In this document: positions 1 to 8,028 of the stretch, one piece after another
How the letters are laid out: every line of letters begins with the position of its first letter
Position numbering within the stretch: the first letter of the stretch is position 1
Assembly (NCBI RefSeq): GCF_030140925.1
Contig: NZ_JARBWD010000002.1
Span: 1-64,000 of the forward strand
Length of the DNA stretch: 64,000 nucleotides
DNA from: Parerythrobacter aestuarii
Lineage (GTDB): Bacteria > Pseudomonadota > Alphaproteobacteria > Sphingomonadales > Sphingomonadaceae
Reading direction: 5' to 3'
The notes under the pieces: generated by a model
The model's input: the letters and a program-made list of their open reading frames with translations, nothing else
What the model was told of the DNA's origin: nothing
The model's database searches: none
Position numbers and translations under genes: made by a program

Positions 1-1715
1 CCAAAGGCAGCCGCCCGCGCGGCGGTCGCCTGCGCCCCCAGCGTATCGCCATCGTCGCCATCACCGCCAATGGCGATCGAGCTGAGGCCGGTAGAATCGG
101 TGTCGGCACCGATGGCGATGGCTGCTACGGCCGAAGCTCCGCTGTTGGAGCCAACCGAGATTGCATCCACGGCCGTTGCATCGGCATTGAAGCCGACCGA
201 GGTCGCTTCCTGCGCCGCATCGGCGGATGCGCCCAGTGCAACGCCGCCTGCAGCCGATACGATTGCAGACGACCCCAGCGCCACGGCATTGTTGCCGGTG
301 GTGCTGGAATTGCGGCCGATAGCGACATCGCTGGTTCCATTGGAGGTCGCAAAGTTACCGATGGCAACGGAATAGTCGCCATTGGATTCCGCACCGTCAT
401 TACCGCTCGCACCGCCGCCAATTGCAACCGAGTATGCACCCGATGCACGGGCAGAATAGAGCGTGGTCGCACCGCCGCCAAGCGCCGTCGCATAGATCCC
501 TGAGGACTGGGCATAGGAGCCAGCAGCGAGGGCCGTCGATGCCGAAGCCACGCTGCCGCGACCTAGCGCGGTTGCCCGGGTGTCTGATGCCGAGGCATTA
601 GTGCCCAGAGCGGTCGAGCCGATTCCGGCCGCCGAGGTGTTTTCGCCGATAGCGGTGGATTCGGTGTTGCTGGCCGTTGCGCCATAGCCAAATGCCGCCG
701 ACTCGCTGCCGCTCGCCACAGCGTCGCTGCCCACGGCAGTGCTTTGTGTCCCGGTTGCCTGTGCGCCGAGGGTGTCCCCGTCATCGCCGTCACCGCCCAG
801 TGCCACAGCTCCATCGGCGCTGGCCGCCGAATCTGCGCCAATGGCAATGGAGCCGATGCCGATTGCGTCGGCCGATGGTCCTATGGCCACCGCGTCAGTC
901 GCCGTGGCCACGGTGTTGATTCCGATCCCGATCGAGCGCTGGCCGCTGGCGGTTGTATTGGTCCCGAAGGCGGTAGCGTAAAGGCCGCTGGCCGAAGTCG
1001 AATAACCAACCGCGATGGCATAGGAATTTGTGGCGGTGGCCTGGTGGCCGAAGGCGATACCACTTTCGAAGCTCGCTACGGCATCGGGGCCGATCGCCAT
1101 GGAATAGATCCCGGTTGCTTGCGCCCCGGCAGTGTCACCATCGTTCGCATCCCCGCCAATCGCGATCGCGCTTACCCCGAGCGCGTCGCTCTGCGCGCCG
1201 ATGGAGATCGCGCTGGCCTGGTTGGCACTGGCGTCGGCCCCGAGAGCAGTGGCACCAATGCCGCCAACGTCGGCGCTATGGCCGACGGCGGTTGAATCGG
1301 TAAAGTCGGCTACGGCGTCGGCACCGAGAGCAAGCGATTCCGTACCGCTGGCGAAGGAGTCAGCGCCAAGAGCGGTAGCGTTGGTGTTGGTCGCATCTGC
1401 CGCATTGCCGATGGCGGTGGAATCGTCACCGGTGGCGGTAGTATCTTCGCCCACGGCTGTTGATTGCAGTGCTGTCGCATCTGCGCCTTCGCCGATTGCA
1501 GTGCTTTCTGCCCCGGTTGCATTCGAGTTTGCCCCGATTGCAGTAGCGCCGGATATACCTGAAGCGGTCGAATTGCGTCCGCATTCGAGCGAGGTCGTGC
1601 CGCCAGTTGCGTTCTCATTGCACTCCGGGGTGGTGTCTGCTCGCGCCGCGCCGCCATAGGTGAGGGCGATCGCCATGGCGGCGAGGCCTGCAGTGCTGAG
1701 GATTGTATTGTTCAT
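1..1715 (-). CDS. Trimeric autotransporter adhesin-like protein, YadA-type head repeats (partial, 3' end outside window)
   Basis: The reading frame is open from an ATG to the window edge, giving at least 571 residues. It begins with a signal peptide (MNNTILSTAGLAAMAIAL, cleavage probably after GGAARA). The rest is a continuous run of about 14-residue repeats of the form S.A.G..A.ASG..S.A.G, the left-handed beta-roll pattern of YadA/Hia-type heads that act in surface adhesion. Three nearly identical inserts of the type GGDGDDGDTLGAQAT interrupt the roll. The neck, stalk and C-terminal membrane anchor expected of the family would lie beyond the edge, so the trimeric autotransporter assignment is inferred from the head alone. 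A secreted repeat protein without an anchor is the alternative. Upstream lies a structured leader. Confidence 0.85.
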   Translation of the reverse strand, partial: MNNTILSTAGLAAMAIALTYGGAARADTTPECNENATGGTTSLECGRNSTASGISGATAIGANSNATGAESTAIGEGADATALQSTAVGEDTTATGDDSTAIGNAADATNTNATALGADSFASGTESLALGADAVADFTDSTAVGHSADVGGIGATALGADASANQASAISIGAQSDALGVSAIAIGGDANDGDTAGAQATGIYSMAIGPDAVASFESGIAFGHQATATNSYAIAVGYSTSASGLYATAFGTNTTASGQRSIGIGINTVATATDAVAIGPSADAIGIGSIAIGADSAASADGAVALGGDGDDGDTLGAQATGTQSTAVGSDAVASGSESAAFGYGATASNTESTAIGENTSAAGIGSTALGTNASASDTRATALGRGSVASASTALAAGSYAQSSGIYATALGGGATTLYSARASGAYSVAIGGGASGNDGAESNGDYSVAIGNFATSNGTSDVAIGRNSSTTGNNAVALGSSAIVSAAGGVALGASADAAQEATSVGFNADATAVDAISVGSNSGASAVAAIAIGADTDSTGLSSIAIGGDGDDGDTLGAQATAARAAAF

Positions 1716-1722
1716 TTCTTTT

Positions 1723-1742
1723 CCCTTTCACAACCGAAAGGG
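1723..1742 (-). promoter_or_regulatory. Hairpin covering the ribosome binding site of the adhesin gene
   Basis: CCCTTTC and GAAAGGG pair over 7 bp with a 6-base loop. The 3' arm is the only purine-rich Shine-Dalgarno candidate ahead of the adhesin ATG, 7 bases downstream. Such a stem could block translation, as in translational riboswitch expression platforms. Confidence 0.45.
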
Positions 1743-1747
1743 AGGCC

Positions 1748-1805
1748 GGACATGCGACCCGGCTATCGTCGGAGGCTTGCGCTCCGATCATGAAATTTGC
1801 TGTCC
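1748..1805 (-). promoter_or_regulatory. Structured leader RNA, candidate degenerate c-di-GMP-I (GEMM)-like aptamer
   Basis: Read on the minus strand, a GGACA/TGTCC stem closes a 58-base element. It contains GCAAAT, then GGAGCGCAAGCCTCC, then GATAGCCGGGTCGC. These blocks resemble the GGACGCAAAGCC and GATAGCCGGGTTGCC cores of c-di-GMP-I riboswitches. The element is shorter than known examples, and the GAAA tetraloop of one hairpin is not visible. Position (just before an adhesin gene) and the downstream hairpin fit a riboswitch, but the family assignment is only a hypothesis. Confidence 0.3.
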
Positions 1806-1985
1806 CCCTCCCGGTGTACCAATGCGCGCGACTCGCCAAAATCACTGCGCCCGAGGGTTGCCTAGCAACATTGACAGAGCCGTGGCTGCAAATTTTTAAC
1901 CACGTGGCCTACTGCGGGACGAATTTCGAGGCCAAATCCGTCCAATATCATCGTTGCCAGAGCGTCGTGCCGGGCCTGCAATCCC

Positions 1986-4826
1986 CTAGTGTGCAGCGTC
2001 CCAGCTCATCCCGGTACCGATCTCGATGCCGAGCGGGACCGACAGCTTGACTGCCGGCTCTGCCGCAGTCGCCATCACGCGCTCGATGATCGGGCGCGCC
2101 GCTGCGACATCGGCCTCGGGCAGTTCGAAGACCAGTTCGTCATGCACTTGCAACAGCATTTTTGCGTGTCCCAGCCCAGCGTCATTAAGCGCAGGCATCA
2201 CCCGGGCCATCGCCCGCTTGATGATATCGGCGCTGGTGCCCTGGATCGGGGCGTTGATGGCAGCGCGCTCGCTGCCCTGGCGCTCCATCTGGTTCTTGGA
2301 ATTGATCCGCGGGAACCAGGTCTTGCGACCGAACAGCGTCTCCGAATAGCCGCGCTCGCGCACCGTCTCGAGCGTCGCGTGGATATAGGCCTGGATGCCG
2401 GGGAAGCGCTTGAAATAGGTGTCGATCACTTCCTGCGCTTCATCCGGTTCCACGCCCAACCGCCCGGCGAGGCCCCAGCGACTGATGCCATAAAGGATCG
2501 CGAAATTGATGGTCTTGGCCCGCGCGCGCGTGTCGCGGTCGACCGTGCCATACATCTCCTGAGCGGTGCGGCTGTGGATGTCCTCGCCCTTGGCAAAGGC
2601 ATCCTTGAGCGTATCGACATCGGCCATGTGCGCGGCAAGCCGCAGTTCGATCTGCGAATAGTCGGCGGCGAGCAGCACATTGCCGTCCTCGGGCACGAAG
2701 GCTTCGCGAATCTGCCGTCCGATCGGGGTGCGGATCGGGATGTTCTGCAGGTTGGGATCGGTCGAGGATAGCCGCCCGGTCTGCGCGCCGACGAGGCTGT
2801 AGCTGGTGTGCACCCGGCCCGTATCTGGATTGATCGCTTCCTGCAGCGCGTCGGTATAGGTCGATTTGAGCTTGGTCAGCTGGCGCCATTCGAGCACCTT
2901 GTCGGCGATTTCCGCGCCCTCGCCCGAGAGCCGCTCGAGCACTGACTGGTCGGTCGAATACTGCCCGCTCTTGCCCTTCTTGCCGCCCTTGTAGCCGAGC
3001 TTGTCGAACAGGATATCGCCGAGCTGCTTGGGGCTGCCGACGGTGAATTCCTCGCCCGCCAGCTCATGGATGGTGGCTTCGAGCCGGGCGGTTTCGGTGG
3101 CGAACTCCTCGCTCAGCTTCGCTAGCCGTGCGCGGTCGACCTTGATCCCGTGGCGCTCCATCTGCGCCACCACCGGGATCAGCGGGCGGTCGACCCGCTC
3201 ATAGATGCGCGCACCGTGCTCGACGGCAAGCCGGGGTTTCAAGTGCCGGTGCAGCCGCCAGGTCACATCGGCATCCTCGGCAGCGTACTCGGTAGCCTTG
3301 TCGAGCGGCACTTCGCCGAACGGGATGGCTTTCTTACCCGTCCCGCAAACGTCCTTGAACGCGAGCGGTATATGTCCAAGATGGCGCTCGGAAAGCTCGT
3401 CCATACCGTGGCCGCCGCCAATCCCATCCTGCGACCTGCCGGCATCGAGGTCGAAGCTGATGATCATGGTGTCGTCGATCGGACTGACCGCGATGCCATA
3501 ACGCGCCAACACGTTGAGATCGTATTTGATGTTCTGACCGATCTTGAGCACCGCGTCACTTTCCAGCAGCGGCTTGAGCGCGGCAATGGCATCGTCGAGC
3601 GGAACCTGTTCGGGCTTCTCTGAGAACATGTCGTTGCCGCCATGCGCGAGCGGGATGTAGCAGGCTTCCCCCGCGCCGGTCGCGAGGCTGATGCCGACCA
3701 GGTCCGCCCGCATGGCGTCGAGCGCACTGGTTTCCGTGTCGACCGCAATCTCACGCGCAGCAAAGCACTTGGTGATCCAGTGCTCAAGCCGTTCCATCGT
3801 CTGCACCGTCTCATAGGTACTACGATCGATTTCAGGCAGTTCCGGCAGCGGCTGGCTGTTGCCTTTGCTGGTGGGTTCCGCCCCTTTGTTCTCTGCCTTG
3901 GCCGGGCTGAGATCGTTGGGTCGATCCGGGCTGCCATGGCCTGCGCCAAGCCGCCGCAAAAGGGAAGTGAAGCCGTGCTTTTCCAGGAAAGCTGCAAGCG
4001 GCTCGGCAGGAATTCCGTCGAGCTTCATATCGTCGATGGGGATGGGCAGCGGGCAATCTTCCTTGAGCGTCACCAGCACGCGGCTGAGTTCTGCGTCCGC
4101 GCGATGCTCGATCAGGCGCTCCTTGAGCTTGCTCTTCTTCATGTCCTCGGCAGCATCGAGTGCGGCGGTGAGTGAGCCGTGTTCCTGGATCAGCTTGGTC
4201 GCCGTCTTGGGACCGACTCCAAAGATGCCCGGGATGTTGTCGACGCTATCCCCCATCAACGCCAGCACGTCGCCCACAAGTTCGGGCCCGACGCCGAACT
4301 TCTCCTCGACTTCGGGAAGGTGGATGCGCTGGCTCTTCATGGTGTCGAGCATGTCGATCTCGCCCATACTGTCGCTGCCGGCCTGGACCAGCTGCATCAG
4401 ATCCTTGTCGCTGGAAACGATCGTGACATTCCACCCCCGCGCTGCAGCGGCGCGGGCATAGGAAGCGATCATGTCGTCGGCCTCGACATTCTCTTCCTCG
4501 ATCATCGGCAGGCTGAAAGCGCGGGTGGCATCGCGGATCAACGGGAACTGCGGCAACAGATCCTCGGGCGCGGGTGGGCGGTTGGCCTTGTACTGATCGT
4601 AGATTTCGTTGCGGAACGACGTGCCCGACTTGTCGAGCACCACCGCCAGGTGCGTGGGTCCGTCGGCCTTGTCCAGGTCATCGGCCAGCTTCCACAGCAT
4701 CGTTGTATAGCCATAGACTGCGCCCACAGGTGTACCCTCGGGGTCGGTCAGCGGGGGGAGACGGTGATAGGCCCGGAAGATATAGGACGAACCATCGACC
4801 AGGTAGAGATGCTGCTTGTCGGCCAT
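1986..4826 (-). CDS. polA: DNA polymerase I
   Basis: At 946 residues this is a full-length family A polymerase for Okazaki fragment processing and repair. The N-terminal 5'-3' exonuclease (residues 1 to about 290) starts with LYLVDGSSYIFRAYH. The proofreading 3'-5' exonuclease domain keeps its first acidic motif (AVDTET, about residue 360), so proofreading is probably active. The polymerase domain has motif A (ADYSQIE, about 718), the O-helix region (RARAKTINFAILYG) and motif C (VHDELVF, about 893). The start is the ATG before ADKQHLYLVDG, which matches the family. The adhesin gene lies downstream on the same strand after 270 bases. Confidence 0.97.
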   Translation of the reverse strand: MADKQHLYLVDGSSYIFRAYHRLPPLTDPEGTPVGAVYGYTTMLWKLADDLDKADGPTHLAVVLDKSGTSFRNEIYDQYKANRPPAPEDLLPQFPLIRDATRAFSLPMIEEENVEADDMIASYARAAAARGWNVTIVSSDKDLMQLVQAGSDSMGEIDMLDTMKSQRIHLPEVEEKFGVGPELVGDVLALMGDSVDNIPGIFGVGPKTATKLIQEHGSLTAALDAAEDMKKSKLKERLIEHRADAELSRVLVTLKEDCPLPIPIDDMKLDGIPAEPLAAFLEKHGFTSLLRRLGAGHGSPDRPNDLSPAKAENKGAEPTSKGNSQPLPELPEIDRSTYETVQTMERLEHWITKCFAAREIAVDTETSALDAMRADLVGISLATGAGEACYIPLAHGGNDMFSEKPEQVPLDDAIAALKPLLESDAVLKIGQNIKYDLNVLARYGIAVSPIDDTMIISFDLDAGRSQDGIGGGHGMDELSERHLGHIPLAFKDVCGTGKKAIPFGEVPLDKATEYAAEDADVTWRLHRHLKPRLAVEHGARIYERVDRPLIPVVAQMERHGIKVDRARLAKLSEEFATETARLEATIHELAGEEFTVGSPKQLGDILFDKLGYKGGKKGKSGQYSTDQSVLERLSGEGAEIADKVLEWRQLTKLKSTYTDALQEAINPDTGRVHTSYSLVGAQTGRLSSTDPNLQNIPIRTPIGRQIREAFVPEDGNVLLAADYSQIELRLAAHMADVDTLKDAFAKGEDIHSRTAQEMYGTVDRDTRARAKTINFAILYGISRWGLAGRLGVEPDEAQEVIDTYFKRFPGIQAYIHATLETVRERGYSETLFGRKTWFPRINSKNQMERQGSERAAINAPIQGTSADIIKRAMARVMPALNDAGLGHAKMLLQVHDELVFELPEADVAAARPIIERVMATAAEPAVKLSVPLGIEIGTGMSWDAAH

Positions 4827-4969
4827 GATGACCTGCTAGCAGTCCGGGGGCGGCAGGACAGCCGAAAATTTTCCCCATGAAATTGGGAAGTTTGAGGCCG
4901 GAAAATGGCAGAAATCCGGCGATACTTGGTAAAATAAGGCAAAAATATGGCAGAATGTGGCGAAATCGC

Positions 4970-4998
4970 TTGCGTGGCCACAATCCGGCCATTATTTA
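4970..4998 (+). promoter_or_regulatory. Weak sigma-70-like promoter candidate for the alanine-rich lipoprotein
   Basis: TTGCGT and TATTTA are separated by 17 bases, about 90 bases before the lipoprotein start. The match to consensus is partial (-10 only 3 of 6). The surrounding 4827-5089 interval is AT-rich and carries two TGGCAGAA repeats. No other gene was seen there. Confidence 0.25.
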
Positions 4999-5089
4999 GC
5001 GATTCGGAAGCCGACCTTTGGGGGAGGTTTCGCCGCCCCGGCACGAAGCCTGGGAGGGATATCCACTCGCTAGAGTAAGGAAATTTATT

Positions 5090-5350
5090 ATGCGTAAGAT
5101 CGTTCTCGCTGCTGCAATCGCTGGCCTGTCGCTCGCTGCTTGCTCGCAGGAAACCACCGACGCTGCTGCTGACGCTGCTGACTCGGCTGCTGCCGACATG
5201 GAAACCGCTGCTGACGGCGCCATGGAAGGTGCTGCTGACGCCGCAGAAGGCGCTGCTGACGCTGCTACCGACGCTGCTGAAGGCGCTGCTGACGCCGTCG
5301 AAGGCGCTGCTGACGACGCTGCTGAAGCTGTTGAAGGCGCTACCGAGTAA
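5090..5350 (+). CDS. Small alanine-rich lipoprotein
   Basis: This is an 86-residue protein. The start is the ATG before RKIVLAAAIAGLSLAAC, preceded by TAAGG. It gives a classic lipoprotein signal peptide with lipobox LAAC at Cys18. The mature part is almost wholly Ala, Glu, Asp and Gly, in irregular heptad- or 11-residue-like repeats (EGAADAAEGAADA, EGAADAVEGAADD), which predicts an acidic helix or coiled coil at the outer membrane. Function is unknown. Repeat-rich Ala lipoproteins of this kind are often abundant envelope proteins, but nothing specific can be claimed. A strong terminator follows, so it is probably monocistronic. Confidence 0.8.
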   Translation: MRKIVLAAAIAGLSLAACSQETTDAAADAADSAAADMETAADGAMEGAADAAEGAADAATDAAEGAADAVEGAADDAAEAVEGATE

Positions 5351-5374
5351 GCACTACGCTATTCGATACGAAGA

Positions 5375-5404
5375 GGGCGGTGCCTTGCGGCGCCGCCCTT
5401 TTTG
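5375..5404 (+). terminator. Rho-independent terminator
   Basis: GGGCGGTGCC, loop TTGC, then GGCGCCGCCC form a 10-bp stem (one T-G pair) followed by TTTTTGTTT. It sits 25 bases after the lipoprotein stop codon. A hairpin with 21 of 24 bases identical lies downstream of rplL. Confidence 0.85.
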
Positions 5405-5433
5405 TTTGTCCATTGGATTTGAGTGTAGGGGCG

Positions 5434-6459
5434 TCAGTCGCCGCCGTAATCCGCATCCGCCCACTGGCGGCGATCGGTCTCTGCACCGCCAAACCCGTCA
5501 TACAGGGCGTAGGCGATACTGGATATCTTCGCATCGCGGCGCGCGCGGGCTGCCAGCTTTTCGCTGCGGCTGCCATTCTCGACGGCCATCGAGGGGCTCT
5601 GCCCGGTGACATAGATCGCTGCGGCGATCGGGCGCCCGTCAGGCGTGAGGAAGATCCCGATATCGCTCGCGGTGCGCGATAACGTGCCGGTCTTGTGCGC
5701 GAGGTTTGCGGTTTCCGGCAAGGCTGACCGCATGCGTTTTTTTCCCGTGGTGGTTTCCTGCATGGCACCCAGGATAACGCTGCGTGACGGCGCGCTCAGC
5801 CACCGCCCCTGGTATATCCCGGCGAGCAGCTGGCCCATCGCGCGCGGTGTCGCGCTGTCCTTGCGATCGACCCGTGACGCGGGATCGATTTCACCGTCTT
5901 CCTGGATCAAGGTGCGGATATTACGCGTCAGCTCGAAATCCTGGATGCCCGCCTGGCGCATCCAGCGATTGACCGCTTCCGGACCACCAACCGCATTCAA
6001 CAGCGCATCCGTGCAATCGTTGCAGCTCCGGCTGATCATGAGTTCGATCAGTCGCTCGGCCGGGACATAAACGTCGCCGGGCCGGGGCAGCCGCAGTTCG
6101 CGGGTCAGGGTTAGGCGACCGCGATCGACTTCGGCAAGGTATGTCGCGGCAACAGCGACCTTGCTGGTGCTTGCCATGGGGAAACGCTGATCGGCCAGCA
6201 CACCGATTTCGCGTCCGGTCGCAAGATCGATGGCATAGACTCCGATCCGGCCGTCCGAGCCATCCGCGAGCATGGCAATCTGTTGCTCAAAGGGCGTGTC
6301 GTAACGGGCTTCGAAACTTTGCGGTGCACGCACCTGGGTCCCGAATGTACGGTCGAAGGCGGCTTCAAGGTCGGTGCTATCGGCCTGCGCCGGCGAAGCA
6401 GCCAGCGTCGCTGCGAAGGCCGACGCGGCCGCTGCGATCTTGAAAATTCGTGACATCAT
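5434..6459 (-). CDS. Divergent class A beta-lactamase-like serine hydrolase
   Basis: This 341-residue protein has a signal peptide (cleavage near SPAQA-D) for periplasmic export. The active-site SxxK is S97-T-S-K100, the second motif is S145-C-N (usually SDN), and the third is K256-T-G, so it belongs to the penicillin-binding/beta-lactamase fold. The class A segment DSATPRAM is present around residue 201. The omega-loop signature ExxLN with the general-base glutamate is not evident; E188 or E190 are possible replacements. The SxxK to SxN distance is about 12 residues shorter than in TEM-type enzymes. It could hydrolyse beta-lactams or act on peptidoglycan peptides. It faces the lipoprotein gene tail to tail. 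Confidence 0.82.
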   Translation of the reverse strand: MMSRIFKIAAAASAFAATLAASPAQADSTDLEAAFDRTFGTQVRAPQSFEARYDTPFEQQIAMLADGSDGRIGVYAIDLATGREIGVLADQRFPMASTSKVAVAATYLAEVDRGRLTLTRELRLPRPGDVYVPAERLIELMISRSCNDCTDALLNAVGGPEAVNRWMRQAGIQDFELTRNIRTLIQEDGEIDPASRVDRKDSATPRAMGQLLAGIYQGRWLSAPSRSVILGAMQETTTGKKRMRSALPETANLAHKTGTLSRTASDIGIFLTPDGRPIAAAIYVTGQSPSMAVENGSRSEKLAARARRDAKISSIAYALYDGFGGAETDRRQWADADYGGD

Positions 6460-6681
6460 GGACCCGAAGGTTACCCCCCTATGGTTTGCACCGTATTAAT
6501 GCGCGAAAGATTCATCGCTGCAAGCTGCAATCCGACAGAATGTGACTCGCTTGCGACCGATGATTCCAACAACTGCATGATTCCAGTCGTGCTAAACGGC
6601 ATTCGCATTGAACGGACTGCAGCTTGAGTTCCTGCAACATTGGGCTTGTCTGCGCTCCATACGCCTGCAAACTGGGCAGCA

Positions 6682-8025
6682 ATGGGAGAGACACAAGAGA
6701 ATCGGGGCATCGAGAATGGCCTCGCCAGTGCCATGGCGCGGGTCGGCATGGGTGCACCTCAGGCTCTACACCGCCTCACCGGCGGCGCGACGATGGAAAG
6801 CTGGCGCTTCTCCAGCGACGGCGAAGATTTCGTCCTGCGTCGAGCGCCAAGCCTGGAGTTCATGGCAGGCCGCCCGTTCGGCCACGATGTCGAAGCGGCG
6901 GTGATCCGCGCGGCGCATGGCAAGGGCGTGACTGCGCCGGAGGTGGTGGTGGAACTGGTGCCGGACGATGGCATCGGCTCGGGCTTCGTCATGCGCGCGC
7001 TCCCTGGCACGCCCGATCCGCGTGCGATCCTGGCGATGGAAGACCCGGACCAGCTGCTACGCGAAGTGGCGGCGGACCTGGCGCGGATCCACTCGCTCAA
7101 GCCCGCTGACCTGCCCGATGTTATTCCCACGATGGACTATGCCGAAGGAGTCGCGGGGCTGCGCGAGCAGTTCGAGGAAGCAGGCGGTGACAGGCCGATC
7201 ATCGCGCTGGGGCTGAAGTGGCTCATGGACAATCTGCCCGTGCCGGTCGAGCCCGTGCTCAACCATGGCGACTACCGCTTGGGCAATATCCTTTGCAAAG
7301 ATAGCCACCTGACCGGCGTGCTTGACTGGGAGTTGGTCCATTTCGGCGACCGCCACGAGGATCTCGCGTTCGGCTGCATGGCCGTATGGCGCTTCTCCCG
7401 ATACGACCGGCCCGCGTTGGGGCTGGGCTCGCTCGAGGACTACTTCGCGGCCTATGAAGCGGCGGGCGGAGCGCCCGTGGATCGCGAGCGGTTCCGTTTC
7501 TGGTCGATCTATCGCACGGTCTGGTGGGCGCTTGGCTGCATCCGCATGGCTGACTTCTGGCGGCGCGGCGAAGACCGTATGCTGGAAAGGGTCGTCATTT
7601 CGCGGCGGACCAGCGAGAACGAGCTCGATCTCTTGATGCTTCTAGATGATGACCTGCTGCCTGGAATCGTCACCAAGGAGCGACTGTTGGCAGAGGAACT
7701 CGACCGAGGCGAAGCCAACGATGCTGAGATTGCTGAAGCTGTCTCTGAATGGCTCGCGACAATTAAGGACCAGATGGAAGGCCACGACCGCTTCCAACTC
7801 GCCGTTGCTCGCAATGCTCTTGGCATGTTGGCAAGAGGATATCGGATACTTCCGCGGTCCACCGACCCTGAGTTAGCGCGGGACTATTTGGCTGGTCGGC
7901 GCGACATGACGTCAGACCCGACGATAACACGCTTCAGGCGCGATGCACTTGATAAGCTCGAAGCCGACGTGCCCAAATACCCCGCGCTTGCTGTCGCGCG
8001 GCAGAAATGGACTGGAGAGGACTAA
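6682..8025 (+). CDS. APH-family phosphotransferase with C-terminal DUF6285-like region
   Basis: The N-terminal part (residues 1 to about 320) is an aminoglycoside-phosphotransferase/choline-kinase fold. It has the catalytic HGDYRLGN motif at about residue 195 and the metal-binding DWE at about 215. Relatives next to acyl-CoA dehydrogenases (FadE36/ACAD10 type) are thought to phosphorylate hydroxyacyl substrates or CoA-linked intermediates. The last about 130 residues (from PGIVTKERLL) look like a DUF6285 domain, which in many genomes is a separate neighbouring protein. The DNA of this tail appears lower in GC than the kinase part. The ATG at MGETQENRG is preferred over an upstream in-frame TTG. 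The acyl-CoA dehydrogenase starts 4 bases later, so the two are probably co-translated. Confidence 0.85.
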   Translation: MGETQENRGIENGLASAMARVGMGAPQALHRLTGGATMESWRFSSDGEDFVLRRAPSLEFMAGRPFGHDVEAAVIRAAHGKGVTAPEVVVELVPDDGIGSGFVMRALPGTPDPRAILAMEDPDQLLREVAADLARIHSLKPADLPDVIPTMDYAEGVAGLREQFEEAGGDRPIIALGLKWLMDNLPVPVEPVLNHGDYRLGNILCKDSHLTGVLDWELVHFGDRHEDLAFGCMAVWRFSRYDRPALGLGSLEDYFAAYEAAGGAPVDRERFRFWSIYRTVWWALGCIRMADFWRRGEDRMLERVVISRRTSENELDLLMLLDDDLLPGIVTKERLLAEELDRGEANDAEIAEAVSEWLATIKDQMEGHDRFQLAVARNALGMLARGYRILPRSTDPELARDYLAGRRDMTSDPTITRFRRDALDKLEADVPKYPALAVARQKWTGED

Positions 8026-8028
8026 CCC

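Noticed and set aside
70..1659. Several plus-strand frames opposite the adhesin gene
   Set aside because: The minus strand has one continuous frame with a signal peptide and regular head repeats; the plus-strand frames only mirror the repeats.
1871..1900. A perfect TTGACA on the plus strand
   Set aside because: No proper -10 box at 16-18 bases and no plus-strand gene downstream.
5090..5350. Direct repeats as a CRISPR array or tandem repeat locus
   Set aside because: The repeats are in frame with a coding sequence with a good start and lipobox; there are no spacers.
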